The translations under genes were made by a program, and so were the position numbers. From NCBI GenBank assembly GCA_910575255.1, contig CAJTEM010000030.1, positions 1 to 60,951 of the forward strand: a DNA stretch of 60,951 nucleotides. The letters run 5' to 3'. Under the pieces are notes generated by a model that saw only the letters and a list, made by a program, of their open reading frames with translations, had not been told where the DNA came from and made no database searches. Positions 53,197 to 60,951 of the stretch are shown piece after piece (the stretch's first letter is position 1; every line of letters begins with the position of its first letter). The DNA comes from Lachnospiraceae bacterium (lineage in GTDB: Bacteria; Bacillota; Clostridia; Lachnospirales; Lachnospiraceae).

Positions 53197-54591
53197 ATGA
53201 TGGAACAGCAATATATATCATCAAAATATAGTTCTAAGGCATGTGCCTATACCCCACAGAGTAGTAAAGGAACGGGGAAAATAGATAATGCTAAAAATTC
53301 AAAGGATGGGAAATTTGATAAAGATACCACTTTGAAAAGTGCGTCTGAATCAAATCCAATTCCGGTTATTGTAGAACCGGATGGCGTGTTAAGTAATGCA
53401 GTAATTGTAGATCAAAATGAAAATGGAGTACAGGTCTATGTTACAGGATTTAAGGAAGATGAATCGGGAAAAATAACGAAAGTTCGTCTTGCAAGGTATG
53501 ATGATAATAGTGAGTTAGTTTCTATTCATTGGATAGATCCTGACAATGTTAATTGTGGAATAATTTCGCAAGAAATGATAGATATAGACACAAAAGATGC
53601 AGTGCAAGGAGAGCCAGAAGTCGATATAACTATTGAAGAAGATGAAGATAATAGGGTTTTAGAAAGCTTTATTTTCTTTGATCCATTTTTTGGTGACAGA
53701 CGGCCAAAACCAGAACAGACACAGGAGGAGTGGGAATCGATATATGAGAATAGTTTAAAACTTGGGATTGGATTTCAGAGAGAAATAGCTAAATTTATGG
53801 GGATTTATAATGGACAAGGATCAATTTCTGAAAAGCAACAAGAGGAAATTGAAAAGCAAATACATATTGTTCCTTTTTCCGATATTCCTGATAAATATGT
53901 ACAAAAATATCCAGAGTATAAAGCAAATCCAACTCCTGGTATAAATGGAGACAAAATGGTTTTTTATGATTATTGGAACAATAATATTGCCAATGATGGA
54001 AAAAAGATCCATATTGTTGTACTTCATAATCATGCAGGTGCAGATGGACTCTCCATACTGGAAGGCGGAGCAGAAGTGATAAAAATGTGGGAATTAAAAA
54101 ATATTAATATTCCTAGGATTGACTATGTTCTTTTATTAGGGTGCAATATGGCAGATGTTAATGTGAGGCCTAATTTTACAAGTACTTTTGCGAGTTTAAC
54201 AAAACAAGGAAATCCTATTCCCAAGAATCAATCCCTTTTCGAACAAATTACTGGGAAGAAGAAAGAGTATACTGTTTATGAAACCTGTGTTGTAGGTGCA
54301 GATGGAAGTACATATACGAGTCCGGATTATAATAAAAATGGTGAAATAGTAGGCGCACATACACAAACAGCTAAATATACGGGAAGTGACCATACACATC
54401 ATATATACGGGGTGGGTTTTTGTGTATACAAAAAGGGTATGGCTGATAATGATAATCCTATTTCAATTCCTGGAACATCGGCAGAGCCAAGTGAACAGGG
54501 GGGTGATTTAAACTGGGTTTTGCATCCGATATCAATTAGCGCTTTGCTGAAAAAAACAGAAAAAATAAGAAATAGCGGAGATGCGTTATGA
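53197..54591 (+). CDS. Putative effector with clan CD-like His/Cys dyad
   Basis: A 464-residue protein without a signal peptide. The N-terminal 100 residues are low in structure and Lys/Ser-rich. The C-terminal domain reads KKIHIVVLHNHAGADGLSIL (His277, His279) and, about 37 residues on, DYVLLLGCNMADVN (Cys316), then FTSTFASLTKQGNP. This strand-His, strand-Cys arrangement is that of DUF4347/CHAT/caspase-type cysteine peptidase folds, where the phrase is SHG ... YGCN. The Gly after His in SHG is replaced by Ala-Gly. It overlaps the lipoprotein gene by ATGA, a toxin/immunity layout. Catalysis is a prediction only. Confidence 0.5.
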   Translation: MMEQQYISSKYSSKACAYTPQSSKGTGKIDNAKNSKDGKFDKDTTLKSASESNPIPVIVEPDGVLSNAVIVDQNENGVQVYVTGFKEDESGKITKVRLARYDDNSELVSIHWIDPDNVNCGIISQEMIDIDTKDAVQGEPEVDITIEEDEDNRVLESFIFFDPFFGDRRPKPEQTQEEWESIYENSLKLGIGFQREIAKFMGIYNGQGSISEKQQEEIEKQIHIVPFSDIPDKYVQKYPEYKANPTPGINGDKMVFYDYWNNNIANDGKKIHIVVLHNHAGADGLSILEGGAEVIKMWELKNINIPRIDYVLLLGCNMADVNVRPNFTSTFASLTKQGNPIPKNQSLFEQITGKKKEYTVYETCVVGADGSTYTSPDYNKNGEIVGAHTQTAKYTGSDHTHHIYGVGFCVYKKGMADNDNPISIPGTSAEPSEQGGDLNWVLHPISISALLKKTEKIRNSGDAL

Positions 54592-56066
54592 AAAAAATAA
54601 TCGGGGCAATAGCCATAGTATTATGTATGGCGATAAGTTGTAAGAATAATTATACCAAAGGAAGTGATTATGTGAAATGGGGAGATAAGTACTTTGAACA
54701 AGTCATGGGCGATGTTTTTGAAACATCAGGAAATAAAGTGACATATGAAGAAGCTGCTTCTGTAAAAGGGATTATGCGGATCCATATGGAGGAAGAAGGG
54801 GAATATAAAGAAAAAATAAGAGTAGACTTGTGGAATACGTCTGTTTACAAAATTATAGATGAGCCAGAAAATCCAATAGAGAATATTAAGGATTTATACT
54901 ATTTGAAAAATTTGAATTATTTGGAAATTGCTGATGGACATTTTAGCGGGGCAGAGGTTTTTAAAGAACTGACACAATTAAAAACATTGATATTTATGGG
55001 AAACCATATAGATGAAGAACTCATAGAACATATTTCCCAAAATAGCAGTATTATGACTTTGAGTATTCCAATTGCGGAAGTGGATTATTCTTCTCTTTCT
55101 CAGATGACAGGTTTGAAAGAGGTCATATTGACTATAACAAACTATGGCTGCGATATTAACTATGATTCTTTGCTTAGTTTACCAAAAGAGAATTGTTTAT
55201 TAGATTTGAGTTGCATAAATCATGAAGAGCTGTCTTCTGTTTTGTATACAATGCTGAAAACACATACAAATATTTCAAAAATAGGAATGATACATGTAGG
55301 CAACGATCAAGATATCAGTTTTTTGGGAAATATGAAGTACATGGATTCATTAAGTATAGCAGGGAGTCCGGACTTTGCTGGAATTTCCGAAATGACATGG
55401 CTTAAAGAATTAACTGTCTGGGGGCATATAGAGTTATCAAATTTGACTAATTTAACGAATCTTGAAAGTTTAGAACTTAATGAAGGTAATTTGCAAAATG
55501 GGGAATTTCCCAATGCACTCTCTTTGGATGCGCTGGGAAAGCACAAGAGATTAAAGAGATTGGAGTTATATGGATATGTAATGGAGGATCTTGACGGAAT
55601 AGAAGCCTATCCTGGGCTACAGGTATTTATATGCAGAAGTTGCCTGCTGGAAAATATAACACCAATTCGTTCGCTGTGCCAATTGGAATATTTAGATTTA
55701 AGTAATAACTTGATAACGGATATAGATGCTCTGGCAAATTTAAAAAGCATAAAAAGGATTTCGTTAGATGAGAATGAGATAAGAGATATTTCCCCATTAA
55801 AAAATTGCATTAATTTAGAGTTTTTATGTTTGGATGGGAATTTTATCTCAGATATAAGTCCCTTGTCGGATTTACCTAATCTTGTAGAATTGCAAATACA
55901 GATGAATGATTCTGATACGAAAAACAGGGTTGACTTGAATCGTTGGAGAAAGACACTTTTATCATTACCCAAATTAAAATATTATGCAGGCGGGGTGAGG
56001 GATGATGAATGGATTGATAATAATCTTCCCAATTTAATCAGAGGAAGAAGTGATATGGTACAATGA
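54588..56066 (+). CDS. Leucine-rich-repeat lipoprotein, candidate immunity protein
   Basis: A 492-residue lipoprotein: signal peptide with lipobox AISC (Cys18), then about 10 leucine-rich repeats of the internalin type, clearest at 355-450 (LEYLDLSNNLITDIDALANL, IKRISLDENEIRDISPLKNC, LEFLCLDGNFISDISPLSDL). The start overlaps the effector stop by 4 bp, so the two are translated together. Surface location would suit a protein that neutralises a protease outside the membrane, or one that binds a target cell. The first view is favoured by the coupling. Confidence 0.65.
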   Translation: MKKIIGAIAIVLCMAISCKNNYTKGSDYVKWGDKYFEQVMGDVFETSGNKVTYEEAASVKGIMRIHMEEEGEYKEKIRVDLWNTSVYKIIDEPENPIENIKDLYYLKNLNYLEIADGHFSGAEVFKELTQLKTLIFMGNHIDEELIEHISQNSSIMTLSIPIAEVDYSSLSQMTGLKEVILTITNYGCDINYDSLLSLPKENCLLDLSCINHEELSSVLYTMLKTHTNISKIGMIHVGNDQDISFLGNMKYMDSLSIAGSPDFAGISEMTWLKELTVWGHIELSNLTNLTNLESLELNEGNLQNGEFPNALSLDALGKHKRLKRLELYGYVMEDLDGIEAYPGLQVFICRSCLLENITPIRSLCQLEYLDLSNNLITDIDALANLKSIKRISLDENEIRDISPLKNCINLEFLCLDGNFISDISPLSDLPNLVELQIQMNDSDTKNRVDLNRWRKTLLSLPKLKYYAGGVRDDEWIDNNLPNLIRGRSDMVQ

Positions 56067-56096
56067 TATTGATTCTGTAGATGAATAGTGGGGGTG

Positions 56097-56228
56097 ATGG
56101 CGATAAGACAGGTAGAGTATATGAAAGAATTGATTCAACGGGAGATCCAATCCATCCCGAATTTGCAAGAACGCGTAGCTTTTAAAGAGATGATGGAGGT
56201 GATGCCGTTGAACGTTTTGGTAATTTAG
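56097..56228 (+). pseudogene. Collapsed next gene of the injection-system cluster
   Basis: The ORF MAIRQVEYMKELIQREIQSI then PNLQERVAFKEMME has real-protein character (amphipathic helices) but ends after 43 codons. A second frame from about 56194 reads GDAVERFGNLV and its TGA overlaps an ATG at 56230 (ATGA), as between true operon genes. I read this as one gene that lost its middle. It may have been a baseplate or adaptor gene; the family is not certain. Confidence 0.4.
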
Positions 56229-56229
56229 T

Positions 56230-56280
56230 ATGAAACTTATTTATGAAAATGAGGCGCTTAGTATTGAACTTATTTTGAAA
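56230..56280 (+). pseudogene. Start of a further cluster gene cut by the mobile element
   Basis: MKLIYENEALSIELIL begins at an ATG coupled to the gene upstream and then runs into relaxase sequence near 56280. The junction marks where the conjugative element truncated the cluster. Confidence 0.35.
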
Positions 56281-57275
56281 GGAACAAATGCCGGAAGGTC
56301 TACGAACTGGACGAAAACGGCCAGAGAATCCCCAACGGCAAAGGCGGCTGGAAGAACCACCGGGAGGACACTACCGACTGGAACGACAAGGGAAATGTAG
56401 AGAAGTGGAGGTCTGCCTGGGCAGCTTACGCCAATAAAGCATTGGAGGCAGCGGGCAGGCCGGAACGGATTGACCATCGTTCCTACGAGCGTCAGGGCAT
56501 TGACAAGATACCTTCTATCCATCTGGGCGTTGCCGCAAGCCAGATGGAGCGGAAAGGCATTGCCACGGAGAAGGGAAATATCAACCGCCAGATTGCCGCC
56601 GACAATAAGCTGCTGAAGGAAATCAAAGCACGGATTACCCGGCTCTATAAATGGACAAAGGAGCAGGCGGGGAAACCGGAAGGAAAAGACAGTATCATGG
56701 CGCAGCTTTACGAGACGCAGCTGTCAGCCGGAAAACCCGGCTCCCGGTATGGGAAGATAAGGAACCTGAAAGAAAGCGCCGCCTTGTTCAATTTTCTGAA
56801 CGGCAACAACATCACTTCTATGGAGCAGCTTTATGAAAAAGTGGTCGCCATGAACAAAGATTACTATTCCCTGCGTGGGAAGATTGTCACCGCCGAGCGG
56901 CGTATCAAAGTGCTGGACGAACGTCTCTCCATGTGGGAGAAATACGAGAGGAACAAAGGAACCCGCCGCCAGTTCGACAAGATGAAGCCAGGAAAGAAAA
57001 AGGAACAGTTTGAGCAGAAGCACAGTGCGGAACTGGCGTTATATGAGGCCGCCGTCCGGTATCTGGAAAAGCTGAAAGCCACCGGCGAAGAAATCACCCC
57101 GAAGAAATGGCAGGCCGAGGCCGACCGCCTGAAAGCGGAGAAATCGGTGCAGTACCAGAAAATGAAATCCATGCGGGAGGACATCAAAGCGGTGGAGAAC
57201 CTGAAAAAGACAGCGGAGCAGTTGGCCAGGACGGAAAATGAACCGGCCAGAAAGAAGGAGGAACAGGAATTATGA
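56268..57275 (+). pseudogene. 5'-truncated MobA/MobL-type relaxase
   Basis: The frame opens at 56268 with no start codon and reads RKVYELDENGQRIPNGKGGW, TTDWNDKGNVEKWRSAWAAY and YERQGIDKIPSIHLGVAASQ (about 335 residues to 57275), the second half of the relaxases of Tn1549-type elements, with long C-terminal coiled coils. The N-terminal nicking domain with its catalytic Tyr and His triad is missing. The element can therefore not mobilise by this gene. Internal TTG or ATG starts could still give a short product. Confidence 0.75.
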
Positions 57276-57442
57276 CACAGCAGTTTATCACCATGACAAT
57301 CACTATCACCGTAAAGATACCCGTGCCGCCCACGCCGCCAGCGCCTACGGGGGCGAAAGCGCCGGAGCCGGTTTTCCTTTTCAGGGAGGGGCAGCCGCCT
57401 TTGTGCCGCTGTAAGGTGAGATATGGGAAACAGGCGGCATGA
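57272..57442 (+). CDS. Small Pro-rich protein after the relaxase (56 aa)
   Basis: The ORF MTQQFITMTITITVKIPVPP ... PLCRCKVRYGKQAA overlaps the relaxase stop by ATGA and has AGGAGG upstream. The repeated Pro and the Cys pair give no family. Its own stop lies past the start of the next gene at 57423, so the three genes are tightly packed. Confidence 0.45.
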   Translation: MTQQFITMTITITVKIPVPPTPPAPTGAKAPEPVFLFREGQPPLCRCKVRYGKQAA

Positions 57443-57821
57443 GCGAATCCCGGCCATGGACTACCGGCAGTACCGCAGGGCGAGGCGGCTGGTGCGTGAG
57501 TGCTGCAACTATGACAATGGCCAGTGTATGGTGCTTGACGAGGGGGACGGGTGCGTCTGTGTCCAGAGCATTTCCCACTCCCTGCTCTGCCGCTGGTTCC
57601 GTGCGGCGGTGCTGCCTTTAGACCACCAGCTGGAAACGGCCCTTTACCACCGGCTGGAAAGCAGGCGGTGCAGCGAGTGCGGCGCTCTTTTCCTGCCCGG
57701 CTCCAACCGGGCGAAATACTGTAGGGAATGTGCCGTCCGTATGAAGCGGAAACACGCCACAGAGCGCAAACGGAAACAAAGGCGCTTATGTCACGCTTTA
57801 GAAGCGGAAAAAACTTTGTAA
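57423..57821 (+). CDS. Cysteine-rich VLPT-domain protein of a Tn1549-like element
   Basis: A 132-residue basic protein. The motif VRECCNYDNGQCMVLDEGD, then QSISHSLLCRWFRAAVLPLD and a zinc finger CSECGALFLPGSNRAKYCRE, matches the cysteine-rich VLPT-type proteins carried next to relaxases in conjugative elements of gut Clostridia. Likely DNA-binding; exact role unknown. Confidence 0.7.
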   Translation: MGNRRHERIPAMDYRQYRRARRLVRECCNYDNGQCMVLDEGDGCVCVQSISHSLLCRWFRAAVLPLDHQLETALYHRLESRRCSECGALFLPGSNRAKYCRECAVRMKRKHATERKRKQRRLCHALEAEKTL

Positions 57822-57943
57822 ATCAGGCACTTTCAGAGCGTGTCGGAGGGGAGGCAATACTTTTTATCACCGACACCCCAAAAGCCGCCTTAAAATGCGT
57901 ACAGGAGCCGAAATAACCCATTCTGAACCAAAGGAGCAACTAA

Positions 57944-58703
57944 ATGACAGAGAACCGACGATTTTATTACCTCAAGCTGAAAGAGAATTTTTATAGCAGC
58001 GAAACCATGGTCATCCTGGAGAGTATGCAGGACGGCCTTCTGTACTCCAATCTCCTGCTCAAGATGTATTTGATGTCGCTGAAAAGCAGCGGCGTACTCC
58101 TGCTGAATGACTATCTGCCCCATACCGTGCAGACCATAGCTACCTTTACCCGGCATCAGGTAGGCACGGTGGAGCGGGCTTTGAAGATATTCCAGGAGTT
58201 TGGGCTTGTGGAGATACTGACGGACGGAGCCTATTACATGAGCGACATCCAGCTGCTGATCGGCCAGTCTTCCAGCGAGGGGGAGCGGAAGAAAAAGGAG
58301 CGCATGAGGCTGAAACGCCAGAACCTGCTCCCGTCCGGGGAAACGGACATTTGTCCGTCCAATGGCCGGGTGGACAAATGTCCGCCTATATTAGAGTATA
58401 GAGATAAAGAGATTAGAGATAAGAGTATAGAGAATAGAGAATAGAGAGGGAGATATAACACACGCTTATGGGAGATACCGGAATGTATTTCTATCTTCCG
58501 CAGAACTGGCAGAACTCCAGACGGAACTTCCCTCTCTTTGGGAACAGTACATTGAGCGGCTGTCCGAGTACATGGAATCCAGCGGAAAAGGATATAAAAA
58601 CCACGCCGCCACAATCCGGCGCTGGGCGAACGCCGACAAAAAGAAGGAGAAACCGCCTGCCCGGAACCGGGATTACAGCGTAGAGGAAGGAGAAACCATA
58701 TGA
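57944..58703 (+). pseudogene. Replisome organizer-like protein, split by a 7-bp tandem duplication
   Basis: The first frame (57944-58444, 166 aa) is a phage replisome-organizer N-terminal domain (RRFYYLKLKENFYSSETMVI, LPHTVQTIATFTRHQVGTVE), which binds the origin. It stops at TAG 58442. The second frame (about 58449-58703) continues the protein (AYGRYRNVFLSSAELAELQT, HAATIRRWANADKKK). Between them TAGAGAA is present twice in tandem (58428-58441), then TAGAGAG. Removing one 7-bp unit joins the frames as DKSIENREGDITHAYGRY. This is either a recent slippage mutation or a reversible switch. Confidence 0.75.
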
Positions 58704-59556
58704 TTGAGATTACCGCAGAAGTCCGGGCGGCCATTGACCGGGCCGCCGGGGATATGGAACTTGCCGGGGACGAATACATAGAACCGGCTGACGGGCTTAT
58801 CCACTGTAAGAAATGCCATGGCAGCCGCCAGACCGTTGTGCCGAGGTTCGGAGGCTCCGGCTATTTCATGCCCCGCTGCCTCTGCCCCTGCCAGCAGAAG
58901 GCGCAGGAGGAACGGAAGCCATGGAGGAACAGAGGGAACGCATGGAGCGTATCAAACGCCGGAAGGCACAGGGGCTTCAGGACAGATACCTTTATGATTA
59001 CACTTTCGCCAATGATAACGGCCAGAATCCCGTCATGGAGAAGGCACACGCCTATGTGGAGCATTGGAAGGAGGCATACCGGGACAATACCGGCCTTCTG
59101 CTCTTTGGTGACGTGGGAACCGGAAAATCCTTTTTTGCCGGCTGTATCGCCAATGCCCTGCTTGACCGTGACGTGCCGGTACTGATGACAAATTTTCCGT
59201 CTATCCTGAACCGGCTGACCGGTGTGTTTGCCGAGGACAGGGCGGCCTTTATCGCCAGCCTGGACGATTACAGCCTGCTTGTCATTGATGATTTAGGAGT
59301 GGAGCGCAGTACCGAGTATGCCATGGAGCAGATGTTCACCGTCATTGACAGCCGATATCGGAGTAAGAAGCCGCTGATTGTCACAACAAACCTGAAACTG
59401 GAAGAAATCAAGAACCCGCCAGACCTTGCCCACGCAAGGATTTATGACCGCATACTGGAACGGTGTGCGCCGGTTCTCTTTTCCGGTAAGAACTTCCGGG
59501 AGGAAGGAGCCAGGGCGACCAAAGCGGCGGCGAAGGAGATTGTAAGTAAGGAATAA
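58700..59556 (+). pseudogene. DnaC-like helicase loader with a 1-base frameshift
   Basis: The first frame from 58700 gives the N-terminal zinc region (HCKKCHGSRQTVVPRFGG, FMPRCLCPCQQKAQEER). The second gives the AAA+ domain: YLYDYTFANDNGQNP, Walker A GDVGTGKSF, Walker B LLVIDDLGVE, sensor IVTTNLKLEEIKNPPDLAHA. The frames meet near 58915-58921, where one extra base would restore a single protein of about 285 residues. The ATG at 58921 has GGAGG 10 bp upstream, so the ATPase part may still be made alone. DnaC-type loaders act with the replisome organizer encoded upstream. Confidence 0.75.
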
Positions 59557-59586
59557 CAAAACCTGATTGCATGAAAAGGAGCATTT

Positions 59587-59769
59587 ATGAGTAACGAGAA
59601 AATCACAGAGGACACTACCACCACGGCACCGGCTAAGGACGCTCCTGCACTGGTGAAGAAGATTGGACGGACTACCTACATTGTGAGGGTTCATTTCAGC
59701 AAGACCAGCAGGGAAACCATGAGCGACAAAATCAAGCGTATGCTGAAAAATGAGATACAGCAGATGTAA
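59587..59769 (+). CDS. tnpW: TnpW-like transposon-encoded protein
   Basis: A 60-residue protein; VKKIGRTTYIVRVHFSKTSR and DKIKRMLKNEI match the conserved TnpW pattern (a strand T-T-Y-x-V-x-V-H-F-S then a helix). AAAAGGAG precedes the ATG. TnpW marks Tn1549-like conjugative elements; its function is unknown. Confidence 0.75.
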   Translation: MSNEKITEDTTTTAPAKDAPALVKKIGRTTYIVRVHFSKTSRETMSDKIKRMLKNEIQQM

Positions 59770-59847
59770 AAAAGCGATAACGGAAATAGGCCGGGATTCA
59801 GAAATGCGCTGGCTCCTGGCTTGTAAAATCAGGAGGTTTATGGTAGT

Positions 59848-60690
59848 ATGGAGATACGAAAACAGAAGGGAAAGCAGGTGGGAAGATTGACAGTGACGGA
59901 ACAGATAGACCAGAAACATCAGGAAGATTTACAGAGGCTAAGAGGCTTTCGCCTGCTTGATGATGATTTCCTCACAAAGTGTTTTGAGGGAGATACGGCA
60001 AGCATAGAACTGGTATTGCAGATTGTTCTGGAAAAACCGGATTTAAAGGTGCTGGACGTCCGCACCCAGGTATTTGTGGAGAACCTGCTGAACCGTTCAG
60101 TGAGGTTGGATATCCTGGCTACGGACAGCACAGGGGCAAAACTGAATGTAGAAGTACAGCGCTCCGACAAAGGAGCCGGGAGAAAAAGAGCAAGGTACAA
60201 CAGCAGCATGATGGACGCAAACCTTTTGAAGAAAGGCGAGGACTTCGACAAGCTGCCGGAAACGTGGGTAATCTTTATCACAGAGAATGACGTAATGGGA
60301 AAAGGGCTACCGCTCTATCCGATTGAGCGGTGCTTTTCAGGAACCGGGGAAAGATTTGAGGACGGTTCGCACATACTGTATGTAAATGGCGCTTACCGTG
60401 GAGATACGCCAATCGGGAAGTTAATGCATGACTTCTCCTGTATAGACGCAGCGGATATGTATTATGGGACACTGGCGGACAGGGTGAGATTTTTCAAAGA
60501 GAGCAAGGAGGGAATCGAGATTATGTGCCGTGCTATGGAAGATATGAGGAATCAGACATTAAAAGAAGGAGCAATCAATTCCGCAAAGAGAATGTTGGCA
60601 GATGGGATTTTGACACTTGAAAAAATTGCGGAATATGCAGGACTTCCTCTTGACGAAGTAAAAAAATTGAAAGCAGAACGGACAGCATAG
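59848..60690 (+). CDS. Rpn-family nuclease/putative transposase (second copy)
   Basis: A 280-residue PD-(D/E)XK protein. LLDDDFLTKCFEGDTASIEL is the family's opening, and the core is VRLDILATDSTGAKLNVEVQ (Asp ... Glu-x-Gln). The C-terminus has a helical repeat with AKRMLADGILTLEKIAEYAG, as in many gut Clostridia copies. It belongs to the same superfamily as the gene at 28955 but to a different subfamily. The start has AGGAGG upstream. It follows TnpW and is probably cargo of the element. Confidence 0.8.
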   Translation: MEIRKQKGKQVGRLTVTEQIDQKHQEDLQRLRGFRLLDDDFLTKCFEGDTASIELVLQIVLEKPDLKVLDVRTQVFVENLLNRSVRLDILATDSTGAKLNVEVQRSDKGAGRKRARYNSSMMDANLLKKGEDFDKLPETWVIFITENDVMGKGLPLYPIERCFSGTGERFEDGSHILYVNGAYRGDTPIGKLMHDFSCIDAADMYYGTLADRVRFFKESKEGIEIMCRAMEDMRNQTLKEGAINSAKRMLADGILTLEKIAEYAGLPLDEVKKLKAERTA

Positions 60691-60699
60691 TAAGACCAT

Positions 60700-60741
60700 A
60701 GGCCGGGAATCTAAAAACAGGTTCCCGGCCTTATTTTTTTG
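60700..60741 (+). terminator. Rho-independent terminator after the Rpn gene
   Basis: A 10-bp perfect stem (AGGCCGGGAA with TTCCCGGCCT) is followed by TA and seven T. The remaining 210 bp of the window contain only short palindromes (GAAAGGCTATAGCCTTTC near 60926; GCGACACGTTGTCGC near 60863) and no gene. Confidence 0.85.
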
Positions 60742-60951
60742 CCCTAAAATGTAAATTTTCTGTGAACTTGATTAAAAAGTCCTTTACAAAACGTTTCTGG
60801 CAAGACGGCAAAAAGCATTTTGATTTCCTGCGGGGCAAGGCTGGCCCCCTTTGACAGTGCAGCGACACGTTGTCGCATATAAACTCTGCGTGGGATTTTC
60901 CTGCAAAGAGGTAAAAGTGACGGAAAGGCTATAGCCTTTCTAACTGATATT

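Noticed and set aside
36489-54591. A complete prophage or phage-tail bacteriocin
   Set aside because: No terminase, portal, capsid, tape measure, holin or lysin is present, and the FHA/PP2C/Hsp70 genes do not occur in phage tail modules.
53197-54591. Effector 2 as a VgrG- or PAAR-domain protein
   Set aside because: No gp27/gp5, PAAR or DUF4280 motif could be found in it.
59848-60690. Active transposase with its own insertion ends
   Set aside because: No inverted repeats or target duplication were seen around it; the Rpn family call as a nuclease is better supported.

Overview
The window looks like a chromosome segment of a gut Firmicute of the Lachnospiraceae type. The evidence is strong AGGAGG ribosome-binding sites, Clostridia-style gene families (group III iron alcohol dehydrogenase, YesN/YesM two-component pair, AgrB/AgrD, Tn1549-like conjugative genes, Rpn nucleases) and a moderate GC content broken by AT-rich islands. 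No rRNA, tRNA or CRISPR array was seen. The genus cannot be fixed from sequence alone.

Layout. (1) 1-9.5 kb is accessory DNA: an IS-like end, a GACA microsatellite, an atypical response-regulator receiver, a 2447-residue S-layer-anchored surface protein, a sigma-like HTH protein and a primase remnant. (2) 9.5-13.2 kb holds a MATE exporter with a divergent AraC regulator, then a graveyard of stitched fragments (LysR, BREX BrxB and BrxC, tyrosine integrase). (3) 13.4-25 kb is ordinary chromosome: a DEDDh exonuclease, an S51 peptidase, then a sugar-uptake and signalling operon (lipoprotein binder, MBL-fold hydrolase, ABC ATPase, permease, YesN regulator, YesM kinase, degenerate ABC protein) followed by a FucO-like dehydrogenase. 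(4) 25-31 kb holds an OLD-family nuclease, two large near-palindromic elements flanking a sirtuin-like gene, an Rpn nuclease, and IS, integrase and kinase debris.

(5) 31.4-56.2 kb is the most interesting part. An Agr-type peptide quorum-sensing module (RHH protein, broken AgrA-like regulator, AgrC-like kinase, AgrB, AgrD with Ser in the ring position) is followed on the same strand by a long cluster that reads as a type VI-like contractile injection system in a Gram-positive. It encodes a VWA membrane protein, a large sheath-like protein, two tandem Hcp-like tube proteins, DnaJ, two FHA proteins, two PP2C-type proteins and an Hsp70-like protein. Next comes an AT-rich spike and effector cassette: a possible adaptor, a PAAR-like DUF4280 protein with a type-44 toxin-like C-terminus, a membrane protein, two VgrG/Pvc8-like spikes with small partners, a putative His/Cys protease-like effector and an LRR lipoprotein. 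The downstream end is cut by a mobile element, and I see no baseplate genes and no ClpV-type ATPase in the window.

(6) 56.3-60.7 kb is the replication and mobilisation part of a Tn1549-like element: a 5'-truncated relaxase, a VLPT-type Cys-rich protein, a replisome organizer split by a 7-bp tandem duplication, a DnaC-like loader split by a 1-base frameshift, TnpW, and a second Rpn nuclease.

The working model is that the Agr module senses population density and controls the injection-system operon, that FHA/PP2C proteins set its activity by threonine phosphorylation, that DnaJ/Hsp70 services the sheath, and that the AT-rich end supplies exchangeable spikes and toxin/immunity pairs. This copy may be decaying, because its response regulator and its 3' end are broken.
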